Numbered from the stretch's first letter, positions 1 to 10,415 are shown. The stretch: 64,000 nucleotides of DNA from Ancylomarina sp. 16SWW S1-10-2 (GCF_009669305.1 NZ_SADB01000003.1:215384-279383); one strand, 5' to 3'. A program made the numbers and translations. Notes: generated by a model from the sequence alone, not told the origin.

Positions 1-1215
1 GAAGAGATATCACTTGTATCAAATCATGGAATAACAATAAATCATGATCCCGTAAATGTGGAAGCTACATCTAATAAATTGGTTTTTGCAGCCGACTTAA
101 AAAGCAATACAATATACACTATAATTATTCTCAAAGGAGCTGTTATTAATGCTTTTGATGTGCCTTTGGATAAGAATGTTACAATAACATTTACAACAGA
201 GGAAGTTATTGATGACAATAGTAATATTGATAATTTATCTATGGAATTTATATCCGATATGGGAGCAGGCTGGAATCTTGGGAATACATTGGATACAAAA
301 GATGCTGACGAAACAGCATGGGGAAATCCTAAAGCAAGCAAAGAATTAATTGATGCTATTCGTGCCAAAGGTTTTAAGACCTTAAGAATACCGACCACCT
401 GGCAATATCATATGGGAGCAGCTCCAGATTATATTATTGAAGAGGCTTGGTTAGATCGTGTAGAGGAAATTGTTAATTATGGTTTGGATAATGAGATGTA
501 TGTTATTGTTAATATCCATCATGATGAAGAATGGCTGATTCCAACCTATGCTGAAGTGGATCGTACAAAAGAACAATTAGGTAAAGTATGGACTCAAATT
601 GCCAATAGGTTTAAATCATATGATAATCATTTAATATTTGAAACATTAAATGAAACACGCCTAAAAGGTTCAGCCGAAGAGTGGAATGGTGGTACTTCAG
701 AAGGTCGCGATTGTATTAATAAATTTCATAAAGTAGCAGTGGAAGCTATTAGAACAACAGGTGAAATGAATGCAGATCGATACATTATGGTTTCACCTTA
801 TGCAGCATCTACAACCTCGCATGCCTTAAATGATTTGGTATTACCTTCGTCAAGTCATCTTATTGTCTCTGTACATAGTTATTCTCCTTATAAATTTAGT
901 TTGGCAGAAACGGATTACACTACAACATGGGGTACAGAACAAGAAAAACAAAGTTTGGATTCTGAATTTGATAAACTTGTTGCTAAATTTATTTCAAAAG
1001 GAATTCCAGTTGTTATGGGAGAGTGGGGAAGTCTAAATCATGACAATTTGCAGAATAGAATAAGTCACGCAAAATATTATGCCAAAGCTTGTATTGAACG
1101 TGGTATATGTCCTATTTGGTGGGATAATGGAAATACGGAGGAATTTGGCATTATAAATAGAAATAATTACCAATGGGTATTTCCAGAAATTGCAGATGCA
1201 ATTGTAGGTGAATAG
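1..1215 (+). CDS. GH5 endo-beta-glucanase, 5' end outside window
   Basis: The frame is open from base 1, so the gene begins upstream of the window; 404 residues are visible. The first 60 or so residues look like the end of an Ig-like (Big-type) domain. The rest is a glycoside hydrolase family 5 barrel, closest in appearance to GH5_4 endoglucanases. Visible family motifs are GWNLGNTLD, RIPTTW, NIHHDEEW, the acid/base Glu in LNETR (codon 652-654) and the nucleophile Glu in GEWGS (codon 1021-1023). The product should hydrolyse beta-1,4- or mixed beta-glucans, probably secreted or on the cell surface, but the signal sequence is not visible. The C-terminus is complete. The family is certain from the motifs; the substrate is inferred. 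Confidence 0.9.
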   Translation, partial: EEISLVSNHGITINHDPVNVEATSNKLVFAADLKSNTIYTIIILKGAVINAFDVPLDKNVTITFTTEEVIDDNSNIDNLSMEFISDMGAGWNLGNTLDTKDADETAWGNPKASKELIDAIRAKGFKTLRIPTTWQYHMGAAPDYIIEEAWLDRVEEIVNYGLDNEMYVIVNIHHDEEWLIPTYAEVDRTKEQLGKVWTQIANRFKSYDNHLIFETLNETRLKGSAEEWNGGTSEGRDCINKFHKVAVEAIRTTGEMNADRYIMVSPYAASTTSHALNDLVLPSSSHLIVSVHSYSPYKFSLAETDYTTTWGTEQEKQSLDSEFDKLVAKFISKGIPVVMGEWGSLNHDNLQNRISHAKYYAKACIERGICPIWWDNGNTEEFGIINRNNYQWVFPEIADAIVGE

Positions 1216-1463
1216 CTTGGGTGATATTTGTTAATGATTGATAATGTGAGTCTAATAATTGTAGGAATCAATAGAATTAAAATGATTAGTCAGTTTTTGA
1301 AAACTTTTGTATTGATATTTATAGTCCATTTTCAGTCAGATTTTGATAGATTCTAATTTTGTGTAAGGAGAATTTTTTTTCACCTTAGCATTCTTTTAAA
1401 CTAAAGTTTTTGGGAAAATTTTATTTTTGGACAGTTCTCATAACTCAAATTCATAAAATAAAT

Positions 1464-1471
1464 TATCTTTG
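1464..1471 (+). promoter_or_regulatory. -7 element of the rnpB promoter
   Basis: TATCTTTG matches the Bacteroidota -7 consensus TAnnTTTG and lies 3-5 bases before the P1 helix of RNase P RNA, where transcription should start. No convincing -33 TTTG was found at the usual spacing. Confidence 0.55.
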
Positions 1472-1473
1472 CA

Positions 1474-1835
1474 GCGGCAAACCGTTCTATCGCTGTTTCG
1501 CAAGAAAGAGAGGAAAGTCCGGGCAAGGCAGAGTACCATGCTTCTTAACTGGAAGATAGGTGAAAGCTTATAGTAGTGGAGCAGAAAATAACCGCCTTAG
1601 TTTTTCGAAATTAGGGTAAGGGTGAAAAGGTGAGGTAAGAGCTCACCAGTGCTTATGGTGACATAGGTAGCTGTGTGCCTCATGGCTTGCAAGATCAAGT
1701 ATACCGACAGCTGTAGATCTTACTCGATCGATGTCGGGGGGTAGGTTGCTTGAAACATAGGGTGACTTATGTTCTAGATAAATGATAGGAGTTCCTTTCG
1801 AGGAGAACAGGACCCGGCTTATAGGTTTGCCATCT
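1474..1835 (+). ncRNA. rnpB: RNase P RNA (class A)
   Basis: This is the catalytic RNA of RNase P, which trims the 5' leader of tRNA precursors. The 5' end (GGCAAACC, 1476-1483) pairs with the 3' end (GGTTTGCC, 1824-1831) to form P1. The conserved block GAGGAAAGTCCGGGC lies near the 5' end (about 1511-1525) and the matching 3' block ACAGGACCCGGCTTATAGG lies at about 1807-1824. The total of about 360 nt is normal for bacteria. The exact ends are estimated from the P1 pairing. Confidence 0.95.
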
Positions 1836-1890
1836 TTTTAACACTATTGATTCTTAATTTAGAATTAAAAAAGGATATAAGTAAATGAAT

Positions 1891-1925
1891 AAAAATGATC
1901 TCTATATTTGAGATCATTTTTTTTA
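1891..1925 (+). terminator. Rho-independent terminator after rnpB
   Basis: AAAAATGATCTC and GAGATCATTTTT form a 12-bp stem with a 7-base loop, followed by more T residues. It probably ends rnpB transcription. Confidence 0.75.
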
Positions 1926-2026
1926 TGAAAGAGCATTGTTAAGAATACATGTTTCTTTTAAATGAAAACAACAACAAGCTCGTTGATATGCTTATATCGG
2001 AGGGTTTGAATAAAAATTAATAACAA

Positions 2027-2398
2027 ATGAAGATAGTTATTCCAACAAAGGATAATCAAGTTGATTCGCATTTCGGACATTGCGAGCATTTTTCGATTGC
2101 TGAAATATCAGCAGACAATAAAATTAGTAGCATTGAACTAATGCCATCTCCAGAAGGATGTGGTTGCAAATCGAATATTGCCAATCAGCTTGCAGATATG
2201 GGAGTTACCGTAATGCTTGCAGGAAATATGGGACAGGGTGCTGTCAACAAAATTTCTCAAGCAGGTATTCAAGTATTCCGTGGTTGCTCTGGTGACGTGC
2301 GTGAACTTGTTGAAGCTTTTCTTGCAGAAAAAGTTAAAGATTCGGGTATGACATGTGCAGGTCATGGCGAGTCTGGTGACCATGTTTGCGAACACTAA
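2027..2398 (+). CDS. NifX/NifB-type dinitrogenase iron-molybdenum cofactor family protein
   Basis: This 123-residue soluble protein of the NifX/NifB-C/VnfX family (PF02579 type) begins MKIVIPTKD and has the typical SHFGHCEHF segment, the cysteine pair in EGCGCKS and the LAGNMGQGAV turn. The C-terminal tail is rich in Cys and His (TCAGHGESGDHVCEH), which suggests metal binding. Family members carry or deliver Fe-S or FeMo-co precursors. No nif genes are nearby, so a general iron-sulfur or metal-handling role is more likely than nitrogen fixation. It stands alone between rnpB and a strong hairpin. No Shine-Dalgarno sequence is visible, as is usual in this phylum. Confidence 0.85.
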   Translation: MKIVIPTKDNQVDSHFGHCEHFSIAEISADNKISSIELMPSPEGCGCKSNIANQLADMGVTVMLAGNMGQGAVNKISQAGIQVFRGCSGDVRELVEAFLAEKVKDSGMTCAGHGESGDHVCEH

Positions 2399-2420
2399 AT
2401 AAAAATTTAGAGATAAGTTA

Positions 2421-2456
2421 AGAGGAAGAAATTTAATGTAATTTCTTCCTCTTTTC
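2421..2456. terminator. Bidirectional terminator between convergent genes
   Basis: AGGAAGAAATT pairs with AATTTCTTCCT across a short loop. It is followed by TTTT on the plus strand, with A-rich sequence on the other side. It sits between the plus-strand NifX-like gene and the minus-strand BatA-like gene and can serve both. Confidence 0.8.
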
Positions 2457-2474
2457 ATGTCTAAGAATATCCAA

Positions 2475-4520
2475 TCAAATGAATTTCATTTTTTGGACTA
2501 TCAATTCGATAAGCAAAAAAGCAAGTGTAAGTATTAAGAACAGCTTCCAAAAAGACTTGCCGTCTTCTTGTTCTGTCACCATGGTTTTTATACTAGTAGT
2601 ATTTATGTCGAATACCTTATAATTAAGATTATTAGTCTTTAAAAGATCATGAATTTCTCCCGAAGAGTAGAAGTCCAAATTAGATTCTTGTCGATCGTAA
2701 TTAAAAGAAATGGCGGATAGAATTTGTTGTGATTGACTGATGAAATAATTGCCTGCTTTTTTAATCTGACCATGAGTGTTTAATAATAAGCCTTTGTCGA
2801 AATGGGTAATTTGTTCAGGAATTAGATCAATACCTAAAGCTTTGTTTTCGATATGGAATATAGCTTTCTCAGAATTTTGACTTAAGCCATTTGCAAGGGC
2901 GTATTCCTCCGAGTTTAGATTAAAATAGAGAGGCGAGTGGCTCTTATTATTCAAAGCTATATTGATTAAACTTGGTACGAAAAGAGGGTGTTTAATCGCA
3001 TTGGTCCATTTAGAATCGAAAATAAATGTTGAAATGTAGAGTTTGCCTTCGCCTATGCTAGTTTGTGAAAATAGGTTCTCTCCCGACTTGCTTTTCCAAA
3101 GGGGAATACTGATTCGATTTTTAGATTCGCTCAACTTAAAATGGCGAAATATAAGCGGGAAACGTGCATCATCTTTTAATTTGTCGAACACTTCCTTATA
3201 GATTTCTGCATTGAGTTCTATACTAGCTACTCTTTTGCTTAGGCTATCGATTTGCATAAACTGTTCAGACCCCAGTTCATTTAAAAGCTCATTATTAGAA
3301 TCATTGTTTTCCTCATTGGGAATGATTAGAACTCGTCCGCCTTGGTTTATGTAATGCGATATATTTTGTCTGAATCCACTTTGCATATCAGTAAGTCGAT
3401 TCAATATGATAAATTTTGTTTTGCTGATATTCTCTTGGTGAAATTGTGATTTACTTAAATTCTTTAGTTTGAAGTATTGTTCGTCAGAGAAAAGGTGATT
3501 AATGTAGGTGTTTTCCTTTTCTTGATTAACGCATATAAGCTCAATGCTTTTTTGTATCTGAAAGGAAAAGTAGAGTTTGTTGTCGTAAGTGATAGGGTAA
3601 TCGCTAATTTCAATTCGACCTGAGTAAATACCGCTTTTATGGTTTTTAAAGCGAAGACTTAGTTCTTTTCTTTCTTGAGCATTTATATCGAAATTGGAAA
3701 CTGTTTTTAAACTATCGTTAATGTAAAGTTTGATTGGAATCTTACGAAAGCTTTTGTCTGATGAATTATGGATAGTTACTTTTAGTTCTTCGGTTTGGTT
3801 TATCTTATGAGCAGACTTATCAAACCAACAAGAGTCCACGTATAAGTTATTTCTACTTTGGATAGGTAAAGGTATTAGGCTAACATTTAGGCTGCTATCC
3901 TGAGGCGTTTTGTCAAAATCAGCTTGATATTTTTGAAAGTCAGAGAAGAGATAAATTTTGTTGTTTACTGACGATTCACTTCGTGATGATTCCTGTATAA
4001 TTTGTGAAAATAGCTTGCTTGCCGATGTTGGTTGTATTTCCTGTATTCTCGAAATAGCTCTCTCTTTATTTAAAAAGGGAAGCTTTCCTCTTTTAGTATT
4101 GTCGAGGATTTTAATTTTAGTGTTATTCGAAAGGGAATTAACAAGCTCTATGGCTTTTGCTTTAGCTATTTCTATGGCAATTCCGTTTTCAGTTTCTGCA
4201 TTCATGCTAAAGGAATTATCCACATAAATGTGAGCCACATGCTTCTGTTTATCACTTGAAGATAATGTGTTGTTAGTGGGGATGTAGGGTTGAGCAAATG
4301 CAATAATTAAACAAGCAAGAGCTAATAGACGAGTCAGAAGTAACAGCCAGCTTTTAATTTTAGATCTATTCTTATTTTCAGCCGTTATATCCTTTAGGTA
4401 TTTCAGGTTAGAGAAATAAATAGGTTTGAATCGCTTAAAATTGAATAAATGAATAATAATAGGAATAATCAAACTAATGAGTCCCCAGAGTATATTTGGA
4501 TTTTGGAATTGTAAAGGCAT
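2475..4520 (-). CDS. BatA-like membrane protein with N-terminal BatA domain and vWA-like region
   Basis: I chose the start at 4520 because family members begin near 'M-x-F-x-NP-x-LWGL' and this gives MPLQFQNPNILWGL; an earlier ATG at 4559 would overlap the upstream gene by 14 bp. The protein has 681 residues. Two N-terminal membrane segments (about 10-27 and 47-67) flank the BatA linker FKRFKPIYFSNLKYL. A vWA-like segment follows with YVDNSFSM, resembling a MIDAS start (D-x-S-x-S altered to D-N-S-F-S). A final transmembrane helix lies at the extreme C-terminus (FLILTLAFLLIELIVQ). BatA-like proteins of Bacteroidota are envelope proteins of poorly defined function, sometimes linked to stress resistance. 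It lies 25 bp after a TonB-dependent receptor gene and is probably cotranscribed with it. Confidence 0.8.
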   Translation of the reverse strand: MPLQFQNPNILWGLISLIIPIIIHLFNFKRFKPIYFSNLKYLKDITAENKNRSKIKSWLLLLTRLLALACLIIAFAQPYIPTNNTLSSSDKQKHVAHIYVDNSFSMNAETENGIAIEIAKAKAIELVNSLSNNTKIKILDNTKRGKLPFLNKERAISRIQEIQPTSASKLFSQIIQESSRSESSVNNKIYLFSDFQKYQADFDKTPQDSSLNVSLIPLPIQSRNNLYVDSCWFDKSAHKINQTEELKVTIHNSSDKSFRKIPIKLYINDSLKTVSNFDINAQERKELSLRFKNHKSGIYSGRIEISDYPITYDNKLYFSFQIQKSIELICVNQEKENTYINHLFSDEQYFKLKNLSKSQFHQENISKTKFIILNRLTDMQSGFRQNISHYINQGGRVLIIPNEENNDSNNELLNELGSEQFMQIDSLSKRVASIELNAEIYKEVFDKLKDDARFPLIFRHFKLSESKNRISIPLWKSKSGENLFSQTSIGEGKLYISTFIFDSKWTNAIKHPLFVPSLINIALNNKSHSPLYFNLNSEEYALANGLSQNSEKAIFHIENKALGIDLIPEQITHFDKGLLLNTHGQIKKAGNYFISQSQQILSAISFNYDRQESNLDFYSSGEIHDLLKTNNLNYKVFDINTTSIKTMVTEQEDGKSFWKLFLILTLAFLLIELIVQKMKFI

Positions 4521-4545
4521 ATAAAAACGCGTAAATATTATGTTT

Positions 4546-6951
4546 TTAGAATTTGGCACTCAACTTTAGGTTCAATTTACGAGCCGTTAGGTAATTGGGT
4601 ATAGCATATTGATTTCCTTTAATATCGTTGATCCAAAGATAGGAAACCGTATTGTTAAAATCGAATAAATTGAATATTTCAAGACCAATCCACATCGACT
4701 TAAAATACTTAAGTAATCCTTTATTTTGGACTTTTTTTGCATACATAAGTTCCTTAGAAAAGCCTAGGTCAGCGCGTTTGTAATCTGGCATATTAAAACT
4801 TTGCCCTTGCTTGCCTTGCTTTGGAACCCATACCGGTAAACCACCTGCATATATTAGCGTTAAGTGCATTTTGTAGGACGAATTTCCTGGCATATAATCT
4901 TGCAGATACATCGATACATTAAAGCGTTGATCACTTGGACGAGAAATATAACCCTTGTTATCGCCCAAAATATCTTCACTGGTTTTCATTAGAGATAAGC
5001 TAATCCACGATTCATTTTCAGGCACATATTCCCAATTTAAACGAAACTCAAGTCCTGCTGCATAAGCTTTAGCTTTCTGATCGCCGTAGTATCTTAAACG
5101 AACATTCTCTATGTCGTAAGGCGTTACCGATTTCATATTTTTGTAATAAAGCTCGGTTGACAAACGAAAATCTCGTTCTTTAATTTTAAACAAGTACTCG
5201 TGCCCAAAGGTATAATGCCACGATTTTTGGATGTTAGGTTTATCGCTAATCTGTCCTTCAATAGTCAAACATTCTCTATACGATGGCATTTGTTGGTAGT
5301 TGCCAATGGCCAGTCGGAATTTCATATTTCGTTTTCCATTGGGAATATAGTTCAATGAGAATCGTGGAGAAACGAAGTCGTCTCTTGTGTACGACCAATA
5401 ATGGTATCGGAGACCAGCAGTCAACTGAAAATCACCCAGCAGATTGTTGAAAGAGTAGTTTCCTTGTGAATAGGCACTCAAATGTGTTCCATTCATGCGA
5501 TTAAGAGCCTGACGAGAATAGGCAAGACCCGAATCTGAAGATGAAACCGAATAACCAGCGGAATCTTGATATTGCCACTCATTTATTCTATCGTCAATAT
5601 TCTCGTGTAAGGCTTTAATTCCCCACTGCATGTGCAGTTTACCAAGTTTATGATCTGCCTTTAGTTTAATGCTGTTCACATCTCGTTCAAGCTCGTTGTT
5701 GGCATGATCGAGAGAGGTGCCAATGCCTAAATATTCCAGCGATTCACTTTTATCACCACCTTGGCTCACAAATAAGTCTTGCAAGTAGTATTGAGCTTGA
5801 ATATCGAATCTCTCTGTTTCAGTAGTTGCATATCTGTTGGCAATGAGCTGGAATAAGTTGTTGCTATTAGGTTGGTATTTCAATGTAAGAGCTTCCATAT
5901 CGGAGTAATATTCGTCTTTTTCCTGACCATCGAAATACATTTTTAATTGTAGGGCATCGCTAACGGTTCCAAAATTACTTTCTCTATCCTCAGGTTTAAA
6001 AGCGTATTTGTTTTTGCTCATATTAGCCCATAAGTGCATGCTCCACTTCTGATTAAAAGAATAATTCACTAAAGCCTGAAAATCTTTGTAGTTGGGTTCA
6101 TAATCACCTTTTTCGTCAAGGGAGGCTAGTAAGTAACGTGTCGTTTTGTAACGAAATCCCGCAAGGTAGGAGAGTTTTCCATTTTTGCTAGCATTGGCAA
6201 TATGTGCACTCGTTCCTAATAAACTTAAATCGGCTGAAGCTTCAAATTGGCTAGGTGTTTTATATTTAATATCCAGAACAGAGGAGAGCTTGTCGCCATA
6301 TTTAGCATCGAAACCACCTGCTGAGAATAGAACCGATGAAACCAAATCAGGATTGATAACACTAAGTCCCTCTTGTTGGCTAGATCGAATAAGATTTGGA
6401 CGATAAACTTCAATATCATTAATATAAACTAGGTTTTCGTCGAAGTTACCACCTCTCACATTGTATTGTGAGCTGAGTTCGTTATTAGAACTTACACCTG
6501 GCAGTGTTTTTAATAAATTCTCGATGCTTTCGCCACCCACTGAAGCAATCTTATCAATTTCTTTGGTTTGAAGGTAAATGCCTTTGTTCTGTAATTGTAA
6601 TTGAGCGGCTACATCAACTTCATTAAGACGTTGTGTTTTTTCTTTAAGTATCGGATTGTAGATAAGTGTTTGTTCATTCTCGAGCGTAAAGTTTTTCTCA
6701 AGAGTCTGATACGAAATATGGGTGAACAGGAGTTTAAATGGTTTGCTAGCTTCATAATAAATCTCATAGTTACCTGTTTGGTCCGATGTGGTAGTCTGTG
6801 AATTTATCGTATTAATAATATGTACACCACTTATAATTTGTCCTTTTTCATTCTTAATCTGACCCTTTAGACTAGCCTTGTTTTGGGCATTTATCTTTGG
6901 GCATACGATAATGAGAATAAGTGTAAAATAGAAGAAAACGATTTTCTGCAT
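4546..6951 (-). CDS. TonB-dependent outer membrane receptor with CarboxypepD-reg-like N-terminal domain
   Basis: This 801-residue protein starts with a signal peptide (MQKIVFFYFTLILIIVCPKINA). A carboxypeptidase-regulatory-like beta-sandwich follows (about 27-105, GQIKNEKGQIISGVHI), then a plug domain (about 120-230, GGESIENLLKTLPGVSSNNE, NVRGGNFDENLVYINDIEV) and a long beta-barrel ending in an aromatic residue (KLSAKF). Terminal Phe is typical of outer membrane barrels. It lacks the SusC signature and has no SusD partner, so it is a generic TonB-dependent transporter whose substrate cannot be told from sequence. The next gene is BatA-like. Upstream is a 760-bp intergenic region. Confidence 0.9.
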   Translation of the reverse strand: MQKIVFFYFTLILIIVCPKINAQNKASLKGQIKNEKGQIISGVHIINTINSQTTTSDQTGNYEIYYEASKPFKLLFTHISYQTLEKNFTLENEQTLIYNPILKEKTQRLNEVDVAAQLQLQNKGIYLQTKEIDKIASVGGESIENLLKTLPGVSSNNELSSQYNVRGGNFDENLVYINDIEVYRPNLIRSSQQEGLSVINPDLVSSVLFSAGGFDAKYGDKLSSVLDIKYKTPSQFEASADLSLLGTSAHIANASKNGKLSYLAGFRYKTTRYLLASLDEKGDYEPNYKDFQALVNYSFNQKWSMHLWANMSKNKYAFKPEDRESNFGTVSDALQLKMYFDGQEKDEYYSDMEALTLKYQPNSNNLFQLIANRYATTETERFDIQAQYYLQDLFVSQGGDKSESLEYLGIGTSLDHANNELERDVNSIKLKADHKLGKLHMQWGIKALHENIDDRINEWQYQDSAGYSVSSSDSGLAYSRQALNRMNGTHLSAYSQGNYSFNNLLGDFQLTAGLRYHYWSYTRDDFVSPRFSLNYIPNGKRNMKFRLAIGNYQQMPSYRECLTIEGQISDKPNIQKSWHYTFGHEYLFKIKERDFRLSTELYYKNMKSVTPYDIENVRLRYYGDQKAKAYAAGLEFRLNWEYVPENESWISLSLMKTSEDILGDNKGYISRPSDQRFNVSMYLQDYMPGNSSYKMHLTLIYAGGLPVWVPKQGKQGQSFNMPDYKRADLGFSKELMYAKKVQNKGLLKYFKSMWIGLEIFNLFDFNNTVSYLWINDIKGNQYAIPNYLTARKLNLKLSAKF

Positions 6952-7713
6952 TCCAATTGAGCTAGGTGAGTTTATAGGTGTGGCTAAGATACAATAGATC
7001 CTTTTAATTATGATTGGAGTTCAAAAATTTATTGATTAAGTGTTTTAAAAATTCTATTTGCGATTGTTTTTAGTGTGTAATTATTTGATTTTGAATTATT
7101 AAGCTGGCTTAAGATTGAATATGTAAACACGGATTAAATCGTTAGTGAAACCAATAAAAATTCTGATTGCTAAGATGAACATGGTGGATTAAGTAAATTA
7201 TTGTTAAACTAATACATCTTTGAATCTCAATCAAAAATTCAGCATAAATTGATTTATAAGAAGAAGTTGGTGAGCGTATGCAACAAATAGGTATTGTAAA
7301 GTATGTTTTCTTTTATTTTTGGAATTTGCTTTTTTTTTGATCAAAAGGCTTGTCCTTGTTGGAAAATAGGACCTTAAGTTCTTATTTTAGTTGATTTTGG
7401 ATTTTTACTCATTTGAAAAAAAATAAAGAGATGTTATGAAAAATTAATTAACAGTAAATTTTAAGACTATTTTTTTTTAATAAAATGGGATGATAGTATC
7501 TGTTGGATAAAGCATAATATTAGAACAAATTTACTGTTAAACTGCTCGGAGCTTGTTATAACTAGGCTTTGTTGATTTTTTTAAAAGTTATCAATTGTTC
7601 TGAAAATATTATGAATAGATGTTTGTTTTGTGGAAAAAAATAGCAAAATTGTAGTCACCAAAAAGACAAAATAATAACCCTAATAAATAACAAACCTTAT
7701 AAATGTTTATTTT
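6952..7713. other. Divergent intergenic region, no gene seen
   Basis: This very A+T-rich stretch between the divergent TonB-receptor and rocD genes has stop codons in all frames and several T- or A-runs. It must hold the promoters of both genes, but I see no convincing TAnnTTTG element at the expected place for rocD. No RNA gene or repeat was recognised. Confidence 0.6.
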
Positions 7714-8943
7714 ATGACCACTAAAACAAAAATGACAGCAGCAGATTACATGGAAAAAGAGTCGAATTTTGGAGCTCACAATTATCACCCACTTCCAGTC
7801 GTATTAGAAAGAGGAGAAGGTGTATATGTATGGGATACTGATGGGAAAAAATATTTCGATTTTCTTTCAGCATATTCTGCTGTTAATCAAGGGCACTGTC
7901 ATCCAAAAATTATTGGAGCCATGATGAAACAAGCACAAAAGTTAACCCTAACTTCTCGTGCATTTTATAGTGAAAATCTAGGACGATATGAAGAATACGT
8001 AACTAAGTATTTCGGATACGATAAAGTATTACCAATGAACACAGGTGCTGAGGCTGATGAAACAGCTCTTAAGCTTGTTCGTCGTTGGGGGTACGATGTA
8101 AAAGGTATTCCTGATAATCAAGCTAAGATTGTTGTGTGTGATGGTAACTTCCACGGACGTACGATCACTATTATATCAATGTCTACTGATCCAGACGCAT
8201 ATAAAGGATTCGGTCCATTCACACCAGGTTTTGTTGTAATTCCTTACAACGATGTTGATGCCTTGGCAAAAGAGTTGAAAGATCCTAATGTTTGTGCATT
8301 CCTAGTAGAACCTATTCAAGGTGAAGCCGGTGTTTATGTACCAGAAAATGGTTTCTTGAAGAAAGCTTTCGATTTATGTAAGAAAAATAACGTTTTATTT
8401 GTAGCTGATGAGGTTCAAACTGGTATTGCTCGAACAGGTAAATTATTAGCTTGCGATCACGAAGGGGTCCGTCCAGATGTATTGATTCTTGGGAAAGCAA
8501 TTTCAGGTGGTGTTATTCCCGTATCTGCAGTGTTAGCCGATGATGAAATCATGCTTTGTATTAAGCCCGGTGAGCACGGGTCTACTTTTGGTGGTAACCC
8601 AGTTGCTTGTGAGGTTGCAATAGCTGCTCTTAATGTTGTTAAAGATGAGAAATTAGCCGAGAATTCTAAGGCTATGGGGCAGATTTTCCGTGACGAATTA
8701 TCAGCCATTAAATCTGATATGATTGAACTCGTACGTGGCAAAGGTCTTCTTAATGCTATTATTATTAAGCCTAAAGATGGTAAAACGGCTTGGGATGTGT
8801 GTGTACGTCTTCGCGACAATGGTTTATTAGCTAAGCCAACTCACGAACATATCATTCGTTTTGCACCTCCATTGGTTATTAACGAAACTCAAATTCGAGA
8901 AGCAATTGCTATTATTAAGAAAACTATGGCAGAATTCGAATAG
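7714..8943 (+). CDS. rocD: Ornithine aminotransferase
   Basis: This 409-residue class III PLP-dependent aminotransferase converts ornithine plus 2-oxoglutarate to glutamate-5-semialdehyde and glutamate, in the cytoplasm. Family features are [17 protein letters not shown] near the N-terminus, [19 protein letters not shown], the NFHGRTI segment, the PLP-contacting [13 protein letters not shown] and the Schiff-base lysine in LGKAISGG (K261), followed by [13 protein letters not shown]. The sequence closely follows the ornithine subgroup rather than acetylornithine or GABA aminotransferases. The gene is monocistronic with a terminator 25 bp downstream. The ATG at 7714 is the only start giving the standard length. 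Confidence 0.95.
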   Translation: MTTKTKMTAADYMEKESNFGAHNYHPLPVVLERGEGVYVWDTDGKKYFDFLSAYSAVNQGHCHPKIIGAMMKQAQKLTLTSRAFYSENLGRYEEYVTKYFGYDKVLPMNTGAEADETALKLVRRWGYDVKGIPDNQAKIVVCDGNFHGRTITIISMSTDPDAYKGFGPFTPGFVVIPYNDVDALAKELKDPNVCAFLVEPIQGEAGVYVPENGFLKKAFDLCKKNNVLFVADEVQTGIARTGKLLACDHEGVRPDVLILGKAISGGVIPVSAVLADDEIMLCIKPGEHGSTFGGNPVACEVAIAALNVVKDEKLAENSKAMGQIFRDELSAIKSDMIELVRGKGLLNAIIIKPKDGKTAWDVCVRLRDNGLLAKPTHEHIIRFAPPLVINETQIREAIAIIKKTMAEFE

Positions 8944-8967
8944 TCAAGGAATTTTTAGATCATATAT

Positions 8968-9004
8968 GAAAGGGATAGCTTGTAAGAGTTATCCCTTTTT
9001 TTCT
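8968..9004 (+). terminator. Terminator after rocD
   Basis: AAAGGGATA and TTATCCCTTT form a stem followed by a run of T residues. Confidence 0.75.
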
Positions 9005-10410
9005 TGTTAGAGGTTCTATATAAATGTGAAGTCGTAGGGGAAGTGATGAGCTTCGTTTTGAAAGAATAATGGAATTTAGAACTCTAGGATAAAGAAATAG
9101 ACCTTTGTGTTTTTTTTGTATCACATAAAAAAGTTGGGTCTAAGATAAAATTATGCAACACTTCATTTTTTATGTCTGTGGTCATTGTTGCTAATTTTTC
9201 ATCCTTGCTTTCAAGAAGGACTGTCTGTAGAAATAAGTTTTAAGTTGATTTTTCTCTTTTTGTCCTAACGGAAGTTCTCATACTTTTCCTTGATGAAAAG
9301 TATCAAAAATCAATGACTCCGGCACTCAGCGACCCATCACGGCTCAAAGGTTAAACTACCGAACGAAGTGAGATAATGAACACACTTTTAATATAATTAG
9401 TGAATAAACTAAACTCGTTCGTACCTCACTCAAACAGCATTCTGTTTTTAAAACCTTTTTCACCTATGGGTACCCACTTGCGTTGCCGAGGTCCCAAATA
9501 AAATTATTTTATCGAATTTATCATATTTTTGGGTGGGCTTTGTCAGGCTGGAGTGAGAAGTGCTACTGTTGCTCCTATATAGTGCAAGCAAGGATCAGGT
9601 TGATTTGATTTTTGATTCGCGAACCAAACACATAAAAATACTCTTTTGCCCTACGTGGAAGCTTATTTTTTTATTTAAGAAAAGGGACTACTACCATTTA
9701 GTGGAAATACGTTAATTACGATATGTATTTGTTGAAATAACTCATACTCGTCATCCTGATCCCAATAACTAAAGAAAAATTCCACAATCTTAATCATATC
9801 TTATCAAAACATTTTGATCGTGTTGTGTTAGGCAGAAACCAGTAAATGGCCTCAGAAGGCGATGGGTAAGAATACAAAGGAATCATTAGTAAAACAGGGA
9901 AGCTCAGAGGAACGAGGAGATCACCCAGTTGCACTTATGATATCTGAAGTATTTACCCTGAGTCTTATGGAGACTTGATCTTTTGTTTCTTTTGGATTAA
10001 GCCAAAAGAAAAATAAAAAAAATATAAATTAGTTTTTACGAGATATTGTAGAAGATTGAAACGCGTTAAATATTGCAGCGTTTAAAGAATTTACTTAAAT
10101 CTCAACCTAATATTAACTATGATATTGAAAGGTCATCTACTAAAATGGTAGTAGAACCTAAGAAAAAAGTAAGGTCCGCCTTAGAAAGATAAACTTAAAG
10201 TATTAATAAAAGCCTAAAAATATACTTAGTGCATTAAAACCCAATTTTTGAACCTGATCCATAACAACACTTCAATAAAAACTGATTGATTAACAAAACA
10301 ATATTCTGTTTAGACTCAGTCTTCATTTATACCCAGAAATTGTATGTGATCCCAACTTTTGTCACTGATCCGTTACGAACCCCAAGGTGCTTTGGCACTA
10401 GAATATGGTG
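9005..10410. other. Gene-free stretch with repeat-like segments
   Basis: About 1.4 kb has no plausible gene on either strand. It contains a perfect hairpin TACTTTTC-CTTGAT-GAAAAGTA (9281-9302), a second perfect inverted repeat at 9986-10011, and a short open fragment (10070-10192) that has no start codon and resembles nothing I recognise. Local G+C is higher at about 9300-9600 than around it. The look is of decayed or interspersed repeat sequence rather than regulatory DNA for one gene. Confidence 0.5.
9986..10011. repeat. Perfect 10-bp inverted repeat
   Basis: TTTCTTTTGG and CCAAAAGAAA are separated by 6 bases and embedded in A/T runs. It could be a terminator, but no gene precedes it on either strand. 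It resembles the hairpins of interspersed intergenic repeats seen in Bacteroidota genomes; that comparison is from memory and not verified. Confidence 0.5.
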
Positions 10411-10415
10411 AATAA

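Noticed and set aside
10070-10192. Open fragment ending ...KMVVEPKKKVRSALER
   Set aside because: Only 40 codons with no start codon and no recognised family; kept only as a possible relic inside the gene-free region.
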